From Pseudoflavonifractor sp. An184 (GTDB lineage: Bacteria; Bacillota; Clostridia; Oscillospirales; Oscillospiraceae), in assembly GCF_002160305.1 (NCBI RefSeq), contig NZ_NFKI01000002.1, forward strand, positions 1 to 64,000: a DNA stretch of 64,000 nt. Reading direction: 5' to 3'. This document shows positions 19,034 to 28,673 of this stretch, in pieces; the stretch's first letter is position 1, and each line of letters begins with the position of its first letter. Made by a program: the position numbers and the translations under genes. The notes under the pieces were generated by a model. That model had not been told where the DNA came from. It saw only the letters and a program-made list of their open reading frames with translations, and did no database searches.

Positions 19034-20182
19034 TTACAGACACTCCTTTAAGATTTCATAAACCTCGTCGTGAGTGAGCTGCCGGGGGCCGTTGGGCAGG
19101 AGATTGGTGCTGTCCGCCACCTGCCGCAGCAACTCCGGTGTGACCTCCACCTTGGAGCGGAGCTGAGAGAGTCTGGTGGGCAGGCCACACTCCTGGATGA
19201 AGGCGGCCAAAGCATCCACCGCCCCATCAGAGCCGTCCACGTCAAATACAACTTTTCCCAGCTTTGTAAACTTCTCCGGCGCGTCTTTCACGATGTGCCG
19301 GTAGTAGGCGGGGTGGAGCACCGCCAGCCCCTGACCGTGGTTGCAGTCGGTGTAGGCCCCCAGCTGATGCTCGATCTGGTGGCACTCGAAGTCGGTGACC
19401 CGGCCTACCTTTAAAATGCCGTTCTCCGCCATGGCAGAGGTCCACATGAGATTGCTGCGGGCGGTGTAATCGTTGATGTCCTTCAGTAAAGTGCGCATAT
19501 TGACCACGGTGCTGTGCATGACGGCCAGGGCCACCTCGTCGGAGACGTTGTCCCGGTCGGAGCGGCCAAAATAGGTCTCCATGGCGTGGCTCAGGGTGTC
19601 AAAGGCGCCGGAGAGCACCTGCATCCGGGGCAGGCGCATAGTATACTCCGGGTCCAGAATGGCGAAGCGGGGGGCGGCGGCGAACATGCCGCCCTTGATT
19701 TTGGCCTCCTCATTGGTGATGACCGCCCCGCCGTTCATCTCCGCCCCGGTGCCCGAGGCGGTGACCACCGCCCCCAGAGGGATGGGGGGCACGGACGGCG
19801 CCTTGTGTTGAACCATCTCCAGATCCCACAGTTCCTCGTCGGTGACTGCCTGAGCGCACACAATCTTACAGCAGTCGATGACGCTGCCGCCGCCCACCGC
19901 CAGCACCAGATCGGCCTTACAGTCCCGGGCCAGCTGGGCCCCCTCCTGCACCTTTACCCAGGTGGGGTTGGACATGATGCCGGCAAACTCGGTGACCGTC
20001 TTGCCGGCGGCCTTCAATATTTCCAGCAGTTCCTCATAGACCCCGTTTTTCTTGATGGAACCGCCGCCGTAGGCCAGCAGCACATTGGGGCCGCAGGCAG
20101 ACAGAATGCCGGGCAGGTGGGCCTTGGCCGCCCCTTTTCCAAAACAGACTTTTGTAGGATATTCATAGACAAAGTTTTCCAT
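19034..20182 (-). CDS. Iron-containing alcohol dehydrogenase (YqhD/butanol-type)
   Basis: A 382-residue NAD(P)H-dependent alcohol dehydrogenase. The cofactor region AVGGGSVIDCCKIV and the metal-site segments GAFDTLSHAMETYFG and CNHGQGLAVLHPAYYRH, with the conserved histidines, are visible. It should reduce aldehydes to alcohols. It is last of four same-strand genes (cupin, aldo/keto reductase, SLH-flavodoxin, this), with 21-71 bp gaps. E. coli pairs a yqhD-type dehydrogenase with the dkgA aldo/keto reductase for aldehyde detoxification; a similar role here is inference. Confidence 0.93.
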   Translation of the reverse strand: MENFVYEYPTKVCFGKGAAKAHLPGILSACGPNVLLAYGGGSIKKNGVYEELLEILKAAGKTVTEFAGIMSNPTWVKVQEGAQLARDCKADLVLAVGGGSVIDCCKIVCAQAVTDEELWDLEMVQHKAPSVPPIPLGAVVTASGTGAEMNGGAVITNEEAKIKGGMFAAAPRFAILDPEYTMRLPRMQVLSGAFDTLSHAMETYFGRSDRDNVSDEVALAVMHSTVVNMRTLLKDINDYTARSNLMWTSAMAENGILKVGRVTDFECHQIEHQLGAYTDCNHGQGLAVLHPAYYRHIVKDAPEKFTKLGKVVFDVDGSDGAVDALAAFIQECGLPTRLSQLRSKVEVTPELLRQVADSTNLLPNGPRQLTHDEVYEILKECL

Positions 20183-20224
20183 GATTTAGACTTCCTTTTC
20201 TAAAGCTAGCGCTTTCTTTTCCAT

Positions 20225-21361
20225 TCAATTCAGTCCCAGGCTCTCCACCCAGGCAGTTACGTCCTCCTGAGAGGCGCTGGAGCGGAACCGCTGTCCCTCC
20301 ATCCAGTCGCCGGTGCCGGCCAGCTGGGCCAGCCGCTGCCCGCTCTCCCCAAGGCCGGAACTGGAGGAGGTGCAGAAGGGGATCACCGTCTTGCCGGTGA
20401 AGTCATTTTCCGCCACAAAGCCGTCCACCGGCCAGGCGGCGTCATACCACCAGATGGGGTAGCCCACAAAGACCACGTCATAGTCCGCCCAGTTCTCCGG
20501 GGTGTAGGCGACCAGCTCCGTATCCCGGGCATCCGGATTTTCGTACTCCTGGACCACCCGGCTGTTTTCGTCGGTCCAGTTCAAATCGTCGTCGGTGTAG
20601 GGGTCCGCCGGGGTGATTTCAAACAGGTCGCCTCCGGTGGCCTCCGCGATGGCATTGGCCACCCGCTCCGTGTTGCCGGTGGCGGAGAAGTAGGCCACCA
20701 GCACATGGCTCCCCTCCGCCGGGGGCTCCGGGAGCTCGGATGCGCCCATGGTCCGGTAGGCCCGGAGCATCACGGCCACCTCCGCCCGGGTGGCGCTGGC
20801 CTGGGGATCGAAGCGGCTGTTCTCCCGGCCGCTGAGGATGCCGCTGCTCTGGGCCCAGTCCACTGCCTGGGCGGCCCAGGAGGCGATGCTCCCCTCATCG
20901 GCGAAGGGGGAGCCGGCCTGGGCCTCCGGACTGCCTGCGTCCCGCCAGAGGATGACGGCGATTTGCTCCCGGCTCACCGGGTCGTTGGTACCGAAGAGCC
21001 CGCCTCCGTAGCCGCTGATGATCCCCTCCCGGGTGGCCCACAGGACGGCGTCGGCGTACCAGGCGTCCGCCTGGGTGTCGGTGAAGGCGTCGCTACCCGA
21101 GACGGTGGGGCTGCCCGCCGCCCGGTACAGGGTCTGGGCCAGCATGACCCGGGTCATGGTGCCGCTGGGGGAAAACTGGGCGTCCGAGGTGCCGCTCATC
21201 AGGCCGTTGTCCCGGACGTACTCCACCGCCTGGGCGTACCAGCTCCCGGCGTCCACGTCGGTATAGCCGGTGTCCTCCACCGCGGCCAGGGCGTTAAGAT
21301 TCAGGCTGGAGATCAGGGCCAGGGACAAAAGCACGGCCCCCATGCGTTTGAGATTGCCCAT
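20225..21361 (-). CDS. Secreted SLH-domain/flavodoxin fusion protein
   Basis: A 378-residue protein. Signal peptide at residues 1-27 (ends NALAA); three SLH repeats (about 33-85, 91-145, 150-205) with the hallmarks YTDVDAGSWYAQAVEYV, FTDTQADAWYADAVLWA and FADEGSIASWAAQAVDWA; then a flavodoxin-like domain from about residue 220 starting HVLVAYFSATGNTERVANAI, with the phosphate loop SATGNT and later GYPIWWYDAAW. The flavodoxin would therefore lie outside the membrane, anchored to wall polymer. The sequence is continuous, with no frameshift, and AAGGAGG precedes the ATG. Confidence 0.9.
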   Translation of the reverse strand: MGNLKRMGAVLLSLALISSLNLNALAAVEDTGYTDVDAGSWYAQAVEYVRDNGLMSGTSDAQFSPSGTMTRVMLAQTLYRAAGSPTVSGSDAFTDTQADAWYADAVLWATREGIISGYGGGLFGTNDPVSREQIAVILWRDAGSPEAQAGSPFADEGSIASWAAQAVDWAQSSGILSGRENSRFDPQASATRAEVAVMLRAYRTMGASELPEPPAEGSHVLVAYFSATGNTERVANAIAEATGGDLFEITPADPYTDDDLNWTDENSRVVQEYENPDARDTELVAYTPENWADYDVVFVGYPIWWYDAAWPVDGFVAENDFTGKTVIPFCTSSSSGLGESGQRLAQLAGTGDWMEGQRFRSSASQEDVTAWVESLGLN

Positions 21362-21432
21362 TGCTTGGTCCTCCTTACGTAACTTTAAATTGATTTTTAT
21401 GGACTCCGCCCCCGGGGGGACGGGGTTTCCCC

Positions 21433-22305
<873 letters not shown>

Positions 22306-22704
22306 TTACTTCAATTTTTGATAGTCCGCCTCATCCACGGCCTCCAGCCATTCCGCCTGCGAGCCGGGAATGGAGATGGCCACATGGGCGAACCAGCTGT
22401 CCGGGGCCGCCCCGTGCCAGTGCTTCACCTCCGGCGGGATGCTCACCACATCGCCGGGGCGCAGCTCCCGGGCGGGCCGACCCCACTCCTGGTAGTAGCC
22501 CCGTCCGGCAGTGCACAGGAGGATCTGACCGCCCTTGTGGTGGATGTGCCAGTTGTTCCGGCACCCCGGCTCGAAGGTCACGTTGGAAACGGAGACGCCA
22601 CCCTCATTGCTCAGAGGATAGAGGTAGCTGGCCCCGCTGAAATACTGGCCCGCCACGGTGTTGGGACCGCCCTGGGGAAAGAGATTCTGAAACCCTTCGC
22701 TCAT
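22306..22704 (-). CDS. Cupin domain protein
   Basis: A 132-residue single-cupin protein. Motif 1 is NWHIHHKGGQILLCTAGRG with metal-binding histidines; motif 2 is PPEVKHWHGAAPDSWFAH. Such cupins often accompany aldo/keto reductases and flavodoxins in clostridia. It is the first gene of the four-gene reductive operon. The function is unassigned. Confidence 0.9.
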   Translation of the reverse strand: MSEGFQNLFPQGGPNTVAGQYFSGASYLYPLSNEGGVSVSNVTFEPGCRNNWHIHHKGGQILLCTAGRGYYQEWGRPARELRPGDVVSIPPEVKHWHGAAPDSWFAHVAISIPGSQAEWLEAVDEADYQKLK

Positions 22705-22822
22705 ATGTTCCGCCCCCTTAACATACCCGATAGGTCGTAGACGATGCCGGGCAAAAGCTGTACACTTACATCAAGAGGTTAGCAACAACTAATCGAAGAA
22801 TTGATAAGAAGGTCTTGCATCC

Positions 22823-23749
22823 ATGAAACAAAAATCCGGCGGGATTAAGCGGTTGATGGAGTTCACGGGAAAACACCGTGGGCTGCTCACTGTTTCCCGC
22901 ATCCTATCCGGCATCAGTTCGGTCTTTATCCTTGGACCGTTCCTCTGCGTTTACTTTGCAGCGCGTGACTTGGTGGGCGTATTTGCCGGGACGCCGTTAA
23001 GCAACTGGAAACGGTCTTTGAAGGCTGCCTTCTACACGGCGATTGAGGATGACTGCATCCGCAAAAACCCGTTCAACTTCGCCATAGCCGATGTCCTGGA
23101 GGATGACACGGAGGAAAAAGCCGCGTTGACCCAGGAGCAGGAGGACCGCCTCCTGGCCTTCGCCGGCAGCGATCCGGTCTACCGGAAGTATTGTGATGAG
23201 ATCATCGTTCTGCTGGGGACCGGCCTCCGCATTTCCGAGTTGTGCGGATTGACAACGGACCTGGATTTTGAAAACCGCTGCATCCATGTGGACCACCAGC
23301 TCCTGCGGGACAGCGAGCTCGGCTACTATGTGGACGAGCCCAAGACCAAAAAGGGTGCGCGGCAGATCCCCATGAGCGAGAAGGTTTACCAGGCGTTGAA
23401 GCGGGCTGTGAAGAACAGAGGCAAGGCCGCCCCGGTCAATATCGGGGGCTACACCAACTTCCTGTTCCTCAACCAGAGCGACCTTCCCAAAACGGCGTCC
23501 TGTTACGAGAGTATGTTCCAGGGGCTTGTCAGGAAGTACAACAAGCACCACAAGCCAGAAGAAGCCCTGCCGAACATCACGCCCCATACCATGCGGCATA
23601 CCTTCTGCACTCGCCTTGCCCACGCTGGGATGAACCCCAAAGACTTGCAGTACATCATGGGACATTCCAACATCACCATGACGCTGAACTATTATGCTCA
23701 TGCGGATTACGCCTCCGCAAAGGCGGCGATGGACAGGCTGGCGGCGTAG
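22823..23749 (+). pseudogene. Chimeric remnant: ABC transporter N-terminus fused to Tn916-type integrase C-terminus
   Basis: One open frame of 308 residues. Residues 1-55 (start MKQKSGGIKRLMEFTGKHRG, then a hydrophobic stretch) look like the N-terminus of an ABC exporter membrane-ATPase subunit. From about residue 60 the sequence switches to a Tn916-family tyrosine recombinase lacking its arm-binding and part of its core-binding domain. Catalytic residues remain: Arg in GTGLRISELCGL, Lys in TKKGARQIPM, HxxR in TPHTMRHTFCTR, His in GHSNI and Tyr in LNYYAH. It is read as a deletion scar of an integrated element and is unlikely to be functional. GC content is lower than its neighbours. Confidence 0.8.
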
Positions 23750-23932
23750 TAGTAAGCCGCCGTTTCTACTACGGTTTTACTACTTTTCAACGCCAAGTGA
23801 GGCTCCGAAATGCCATGATATGCGGGGTATCTTCCGAAATGCAAAATGCCGGAAATGCTTGATATTCCAAGCCTTTCCGACATTTGCGGAGATTTGAAAA
23901 GATAATCAGAAAATCGGTAAAACTTTTATTAT

Positions 23933-23964
23933 AAAAAAATCGAGACCTCCGCAGAAGTCTCGAA
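23933..23964 (-). terminator. Terminator of LysR gene
   Basis: Stem cgagac / gtctcg with extended pairing and a seven-T run on the minus strand (plus 23933-23939), 26 bp after the LysR stop. Confidence 0.8.
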
Positions 23965-23989
23965 AAGTTATGCTGTATGTACGTCTGTG

Positions 23990-24886
23990 TTATAACTGAT
24001 ACACCGTCCGGACCGCCTTGAGAAACCGCCGGACCGTGGGCGTGGGGCGGGGGGAGTGGAGCAGGCCGTAGGGGATGGTGTAGCTCCAGTCCACCGGGAT
24101 GGTCTTGAGCAGGGGGTGGACCTGCCGCCAGTTGTCGATGGTCATGAGGATGTCCTCGGAGTTCTCGCACTGGTTGAACACGTTGATGTTGAACATCTCA
24201 AAGTCCACAATGCGGATCTGGGGGTGGTCCCGCCACAGCTCGTCCCGCATCTGGTCCAGATACCGGTTCCAGCCCCGGCGGATCAGCAGGAAGTTCTCCC
24301 CGTGCAGATCCTCCACCGTCAGATGGTCCTTGGCCGCCAGGGGGTGGTAGATGGATACCGCGCATCGGATGGGCTCCCGGCTGAGCTCCAGGGCGGCGCA
24401 CTGCCGGTTCTCCAGGAAATTCTGGTCGAAGAGCCCGGCCACAATGTCGATGTTCTGACCCAGGTTGCGCAGGATCTCCACCGAGTTCTCCGGGGTGTTC
24501 TCATAGGGGACCATCTTGAATTTGATGTTGGGACACTGGGTCTTGATGGCCGGCCAGAGATCCAGCAGGAACTGCCCCGGCGTCATGGGGGAGACTCCGA
24601 TGCGGATGATCTTGTCCCCCTCCTCGGCGGCGTTCTTGGCCCGCACCACCGAGTCCTTGCAGTACTGTACCACATACTGGGCGTCCCGGTAGATGGATTT
24701 GCCCGCCTCGGTGAGCTTCAGCCCCCGGGGGCTGCGGATGAACAGCTTCAAATCCAGGCTGGACTCCAGGGAGGTGATCTGCTTGATCACCGCCGGCGGC
24801 GTGATGAACAGCTCCTCCGCCGCCTTGTTGAAGCTCCCCGCGTCCGCCACCCGGAGGAAGGTCTCCAGCTGGGGGTTGTACATCAT
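23990..24886 (-). CDS. LysR family transcriptional regulator
   Basis: A 298-residue regulator. The winged HTH is at the N-terminus (YNPQLETFLRVADAGSFNKAAEEL, PAVIKQITSLE) and is followed by an effector-binding domain starting near KIIRIGVSPMTPGQFL. The start is placed at the paired ATGs at 24886/24883; a GTG eight codons upstream (24910) is an alternative. It lies upstream of the reductive operon on the same strand, separated by the integrase remnant, and may have controlled it. That link is inference. Confidence 0.9.
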   Translation of the reverse strand: MMYNPQLETFLRVADAGSFNKAAEELFITPPAVIKQITSLESSLDLKLFIRSPRGLKLTEAGKSIYRDAQYVVQYCKDSVVRAKNAAEEGDKIIRIGVSPMTPGQFLLDLWPAIKTQCPNIKFKMVPYENTPENSVEILRNLGQNIDIVAGLFDQNFLENRQCAALELSREPIRCAVSIYHPLAAKDHLTVEDLHGENFLLIRRGWNRYLDQMRDELWRDHPQIRIVDFEMFNINVFNQCENSEDILMTIDNWRQVHPLLKTIPVDWSYTIPYGLLHSPRPTPTVRRFLKAVRTVYQL

Positions 24887-25041
24887 GCGCGCCGCCGCCT
24901 CTCTGCCCACGTTCCAGGGCCTGTTTAAGGACTATTTTACTGTTTTCCAGTGGAAATAGCAAGGAAAAATATGCGGGCAGAAGATCGCCTGCCCGCGCGT
25001 TGCGGCGGGCTGAGACCTCCTGAATTTCGCTGCGGGCAGGG

Positions 25042-25077
25042 AAAAAGCCCGCCGCATCTTTTTCAATGCGGCGGGCT
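25042..25077 (-). terminator. Terminator of SLH beta-helix gene
   Basis: A 12-bp stem (agcccgccgcat / atgcggcgggct) with a T-run on the minus strand. A second GC hairpin lies at 24973-24996. Nothing else is seen in 24887-25218. Confidence 0.85.
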
Positions 25078-25218
25078 GCTGCAAAGTGATTTCTCGCCCT
25101 TCAGTTGTCGCTGTTTGGACACGTTGACACCTTTCAAACAGGACCTAGTCTGTCAATTTTCAAATGGGTGTTTGATATTCGTCACGACCAGATGATGTTT
25201 CGTCCCTCACCGGCGGGC

Positions 25219-27378
25219 TCAGGCCACGGTCTGGCAGAAGTTGGCCAGCACTTGAGCCACCTGGGCGCGGGTCGCGGTCCCGGCCGGAGTCAGCAGATGA
25301 TCCCCGGTGCCGGACAGCAGCTTGGCGTTTACCGCCCAGGCCATGGCCTCCACCGCCCAGTCGGAGATCTTCTCCATGTCCTGGAAGCCCTCCAGGGGCT
25401 CGCCGTCCACCTGCACATCATAGCTTTTGTGCTGGGCATAGCGGTACAGGATCAGGGCCATCTGCTCCCGGGTCAGGGCGTCGTTGGGGGCAAAGCGGTC
25501 CCCGCCCACGCCGGACACCAGGCCGTTCTCCGCGGCCCAGGCCACGGCGGCGGCGTACCAGTCGCCCTCCTCCACGTCGGAGAAGTCCTCCCCGCCGGAT
25601 GCCTGGGGTTTGTCCTCCATGGCGTACAGGGTCTGGGCCAGCATGGCGCGGGTCAGCGTGGCGCCGGGCTCAAAGCGGCCCTCCTCCACACCGGACATGA
25701 TGCCCTGCTCATAGACATACTGCACGGCGGCATAGAACCAGTCGCTCTCGGCCACGTCCCGGAAGACGGGCCCAAAGACCGCGGAGACCGTCACAGGGCT
25801 CTCCGGCATGGTAAAGGTGTAGGTCCCGTCCTCCTGCCGGGTGAGCTCCACGGCCTGGTCCTGGCCGTCCCGGGCCTCCAGCTTCTCCAGCCGGTACCCC
25901 TTCTCGGGGGTGACGGTGAGGGTGATCACCGCGCCGGACTGGGCCTGGGTGCGGTCAGCGGAGAGACTGCCGTTCTCGCCGGCCTCCAGGGTGACGGCGT
26001 GGCGGACAGGGGCAGGGGCGGACACGCTTCCGCTGTCCTTGTCATAGGTCAGGTCCACCCGGTCAGAGCCGCCGATGGAGGCCCGGACCTGCTCCAGAAT
26101 CTCCTCCATGTCCTCGGTGCTGCCCAAGGTCCCGATCTGCTCCAACGTTTCCGGGCTGATATACAACAGATTCGTCTCCGGGCTGGCATCCACGCTGTTC
26201 AAGGTCAGACTGGGCAGCTTGCTGTCCGCCTGGTAGGTGATGCTGGCCCCGGCCCCCTCCTGGGGCTTCAGGGCGCTGTTCTCCAGGGTGACAGAGGCCC
26301 CGTTCACCAGAATGGCGGCCGTCTGACCGCCCTGGACGGTGACGCCCTCCAGGCGGGCGTTCTCCGCCCCGGAGAAGGTCAGCACATGCCGGGCCTTGCC
26401 CCCGCCGGCAAAGCAGGCGTTCCGGATGGCGCTGTCCGCCCCGTCCACCGCCAGCAGGCTGTCAATCTCCGACTCTCCGGTATAAGTCACTGTGTGGCCC
26501 TGGCCGTTCAGGGTGACGCCGGCGGGCAGGGTCAGCGCCCCACCGGAGGACCGGGACTCCGCCTGCTCGCCGGAGCCTACGGATACGTTCTTCAGCAGGG
26601 TGACGGTCTTGTCCCCCTCGGACAGCCCGGCGGCCTCCAGGGCCTGGGCCAGCGTCTCATAGGAGGCGCCGTCCATCTGGGCCTCCACCCCCAGGTTGTC
26701 CTGGTCCAGGTAGATGTGGTCCTTGCCGGAGGCGTACTCGGTCCAGATGTACAGGGGTTGGCTCTCATTGGCCTGGATGGTCCCCTTTCCGCTGTCGCTC
26801 CACAGGGTGGGCTGTTCCTTGGTCTCGCTCTCGTTCACCAGAGCGGCCTGGGTCAGGTCCAGCTGGGCCTCCCGGCACACCTCGATACCGCCGAACTCAT
26901 TGTTCGACACGTCAATGGTGCCGCTCATGGTCACGGAGCCGCCGCTGACCTGGATTCCGGCGTTGGCCTGCCCCACGGTGACGTTCTGGAGCTGGGCCCC
27001 CCGGGCCTCATACAGCTTGATGCCGAACTCGCCGTTATCCCAGCCCTCGGCGTTGGTGTTGGGCCCCTCGACGGTCAGGTCCCGCAGGGTGGCGCCGGCG
27101 GTCACCAGAATCCCGGCGTTGTTGGGGAACACATCCTCCCCCTCCCCTTTGGTAATGGTATAGCCGTTGCCGTCCAGAACGATTTCCTTCTCAATCACCA
27201 GTTGGCTGGAGAGTTCCACGCTCCCGGTCAGCTCCACAGTGGCCCCGGCCTGGGCCTGCTCCAGGGCGGCAATCAGGTCCTCCTCCGTCATAGAGGCCCC
27301 CTGGGCGTAAGACATCATAGGCGCCTGCGCGGCCATCAGAGACAGAGCCATCGCGGCAGAAAGGATTCTCTTGTTCAT
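25219..27378 (-). CDS. Secreted SLH protein with beta-helix and InlB-type repeat
   Basis: A 719-residue surface protein. Signal peptide 1-26; a right-handed beta-helix/pectate-lyase-like region (about 40-420) with recurring short strand motifs such as VTLLKNVSVG and IVLDGNGYTIT; a divergent InlB B-repeat (about 440-515, GYRLEKLEARDGQ, YTFTMPESPVTVSAVF); then three SLH domains (FRDVAESDWFYAAVQYV, FSDVEEGDWYAAAVAWA, FQDMEKISDWAVEAMAWA) at the C-terminus. The ATG at 27378 follows AAGGAG. It would attach to the pyruvylated wall polymer. The ligand is unknown. Confidence 0.92.
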   Translation of the reverse strand: MNKRILSAAMALSLMAAQAPMMSYAQGASMTEEDLIAALEQAQAGATVELTGSVELSSQLVIEKEIVLDGNGYTITKGEGEDVFPNNAGILVTAGATLRDLTVEGPNTNAEGWDNGEFGIKLYEARGAQLQNVTVGQANAGIQVSGGSVTMSGTIDVSNNEFGGIEVCREAQLDLTQAALVNESETKEQPTLWSDSGKGTIQANESQPLYIWTEYASGKDHIYLDQDNLGVEAQMDGASYETLAQALEAAGLSEGDKTVTLLKNVSVGSGEQAESRSSGGALTLPAGVTLNGQGHTVTYTGESEIDSLLAVDGADSAIRNACFAGGGKARHVLTFSGAENARLEGVTVQGGQTAAILVNGASVTLENSALKPQEGAGASITYQADSKLPSLTLNSVDASPETNLLYISPETLEQIGTLGSTEDMEEILEQVRASIGGSDRVDLTYDKDSGSVSAPAPVRHAVTLEAGENGSLSADRTQAQSGAVITLTVTPEKGYRLEKLEARDGQDQAVELTRQEDGTYTFTMPESPVTVSAVFGPVFRDVAESDWFYAAVQYVYEQGIMSGVEEGRFEPGATLTRAMLAQTLYAMEDKPQASGGEDFSDVEEGDWYAAAVAWAAENGLVSGVGGDRFAPNDALTREQMALILYRYAQHKSYDVQVDGEPLEGFQDMEKISDWAVEAMAWAVNAKLLSGTGDHLLTPAGTATRAQVAQVLANFCQTVA

Positions 27379-27602
27379 TCGAATACACTCCTTGTTACAG
27401 TGGCTTCCCACCATTGGACAGGTATTTCTTCTTTACATTGCTTGTACTGCAAAGTTTCATTCAACCTATTTCGTTGGTGGGCAATACGGATTTTAGCCCA
27501 TCCTCCCTCCTTCCGTCAACCGGGAGTGGCTGGAAGTTTCCCTTTCTGACCCTGGCAGTTTTTCCTTTCGGAAATTTTTTTCAAATTTTTTTGAAAAACC
27601 CG

Positions 27603-27631
27603 TTGACAACCCGTCCAACTTCTGCTAGAAT
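27603..27631 (+). promoter_or_regulatory. tRNA-Gly promoter
   Basis: TTGACA at 27603-27608 and TAGAAT at 27626-27631 with a 17-bp spacer, 13 bp before the tRNA. Confidence 0.85.
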
Positions 27632-27644
27632 AACATCCGTCGCC

Positions 27645-27720
27645 GCGAGTGTAGCTCATCTGGTAGAGCGCCACCTTGCCAAGGTGGAGGTAGCGAGTTC
27701 GAGCCTCGTCACTCGCTCCA
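27645..27720 (+). tRNA. tRNA-Gly (anticodon GCC)
   Basis: A 76-nt cloverleaf. Acceptor GCGAGTG pairs with CACTCGC; the anticodon arm CCACCTTGCCAAGGTGG exposes GCC; the T-arm is GCGAGTTCGAGCCTCGT; discriminator T and an encoded CCA end it at 27720. Confidence 0.97.
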
Positions 27721-27757
27721 AAAAGAAAGGACTTCCTATCGGAAGTCCTTTCTTTTT
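27721..27757 (+). terminator. tRNA-Gly terminator
   Basis: A 16-bp perfect stem (gaaaggacttcc / ggaagtcctttc extended by A/T pairs), loop TATC, ending in a T-run. Confidence 0.9.
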
Positions 27758-27761
27758 GGGT

Positions 27762-28060
27762 TTCAGCCGCCAAAGGCGGCTTTCACCCTTTGGATTAAAA
27801 TGCTCGGCGGAAGTGAATTCCGCCTGCGCCGAGGTTTTGCCTGCGGCAAAACGCTCGTACGGCGCAAAGGCGCCGCCGGCCAGAAGGCCGGTGGGGTGGT
27901 TTCCCCTATACCTTTTTGATATTTCAAAACATCGATTTTAACCGCCCCTTCTGGATTTGAATGCTCGGAGCGGCGGAGCCGCCCCTGCGCATTTCCCGCC
28001 CACAGGCCGGGAATTTACGGCGCACCCGCGCCGTCAGCCGCCTGGCTCAGAGAAAACTCA
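27762..28060. repeat. GC-palindrome-rich intergenic region
   Basis: No gene is seen. The stretch is a series of short palindromes (cagccgcc/ggcggct, ggcgc/gcgcc, gccggcc/ggccggt, gcggcgg/ccgccc) and contains two diverged copies of a GGATTnnAATGCTCGG motif at about 27790 and 27951, about 160 bp apart. It looks like a dispersed noncoding repeat family, unrelated to the 220-bp element. Confidence 0.55.
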
Positions 28061-28084
28061 CAGAAATATTAGGAGGCCTCTGTT

Positions 28085-28531
28085 ATGACCCAAGTTGTCG
28101 CCGCCCTGATCTGGTCGGGGGATAAATTTATGATCTGCCAGCGTCCAGCCCACAAGGCCCGGGGCCTTCTGTGGGAGTTTGTAGGCGGCAAGGTGGAGCC
28201 CGGCGAGACCAAGGAGGCCGCCCTCATTCGGGAGTGCCGGGAGGAGCTGGCCGTCACGGTCTCCGTGGGCGGCGTCTTTCTGGAGGTCACCCACACCTAC
28301 CCCGATCTCACCATCCACCTGACTCTGTTCCACGCCTCCATCTCGGAGGGCGCGCCCCAGAAGCTGGAGCACAACGACATCCGCTGGATCACCGTGGACG
28401 AGATCCCCCAGTACGAGTTCTGCCCGGCGGACCAGGTCATCCTGGCCAAGCTGAGGAGCCGGGAGGACAGCGCTGATACAGCCTTCTTCGGGGTTCCATG
28501 CGCTTTTTCGGCCGATTATTCCAAAAAATGA
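28085..28531 (+). CDS. Nudix hydrolase (MutT-like)
   Basis: A 148-residue Nudix protein, probably an 8-oxo-dGTP or related nucleotide diphosphatase. The Nudix box GKVEPGETKEAALIRECREEL, with REcrEE, is present; the usual Gly after EE-L is Ala. The N-terminal AALIWSGDKFMICQRP is typical of MutT. The last 20 residues after LAKLRS diverge from the family and may be an unusual extension. Confidence 0.92.
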   Translation: MTQVVAALIWSGDKFMICQRPAHKARGLLWEFVGGKVEPGETKEAALIRECREELAVTVSVGGVFLEVTHTYPDLTIHLTLFHASISEGAPQKLEHNDIRWITVDEIPQYEFCPADQVILAKLRSREDSADTAFFGVPCAFSADYSKK

Positions 28532-28535
28532 AACA

Positions 28536-28592
28536 GGGCCGCATCCGGGAGGAGGCCGCACAAGCGGCCCGCCATCTCACCGGATGCGGCCC
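28536..28592. terminator. Bidirectional terminator between Nudix and folT-like genes
   Basis: An outer 13-bp stem (gggccgcatccgg / ccggatgcggccc) enclosing an inner gccgc/gcggc hairpin, between convergent genes. Confidence 0.8.
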
Positions 28593-28673
28593 AAAATATT
28601 TGGCGCTTTTGAACGGGTTCCCTGCCGGCGGGGAGTGTTTGCCAGGCGCGGCCCAGTTCTGCTCAAACACGGC

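Noticed and set aside
20225-21361. SLH-flavodoxin fusion as a frameshift or assembly artefact
   Set aside because: The frame is continuous with uniform codon usage and a normal linker; domains join at a plausible boundary.
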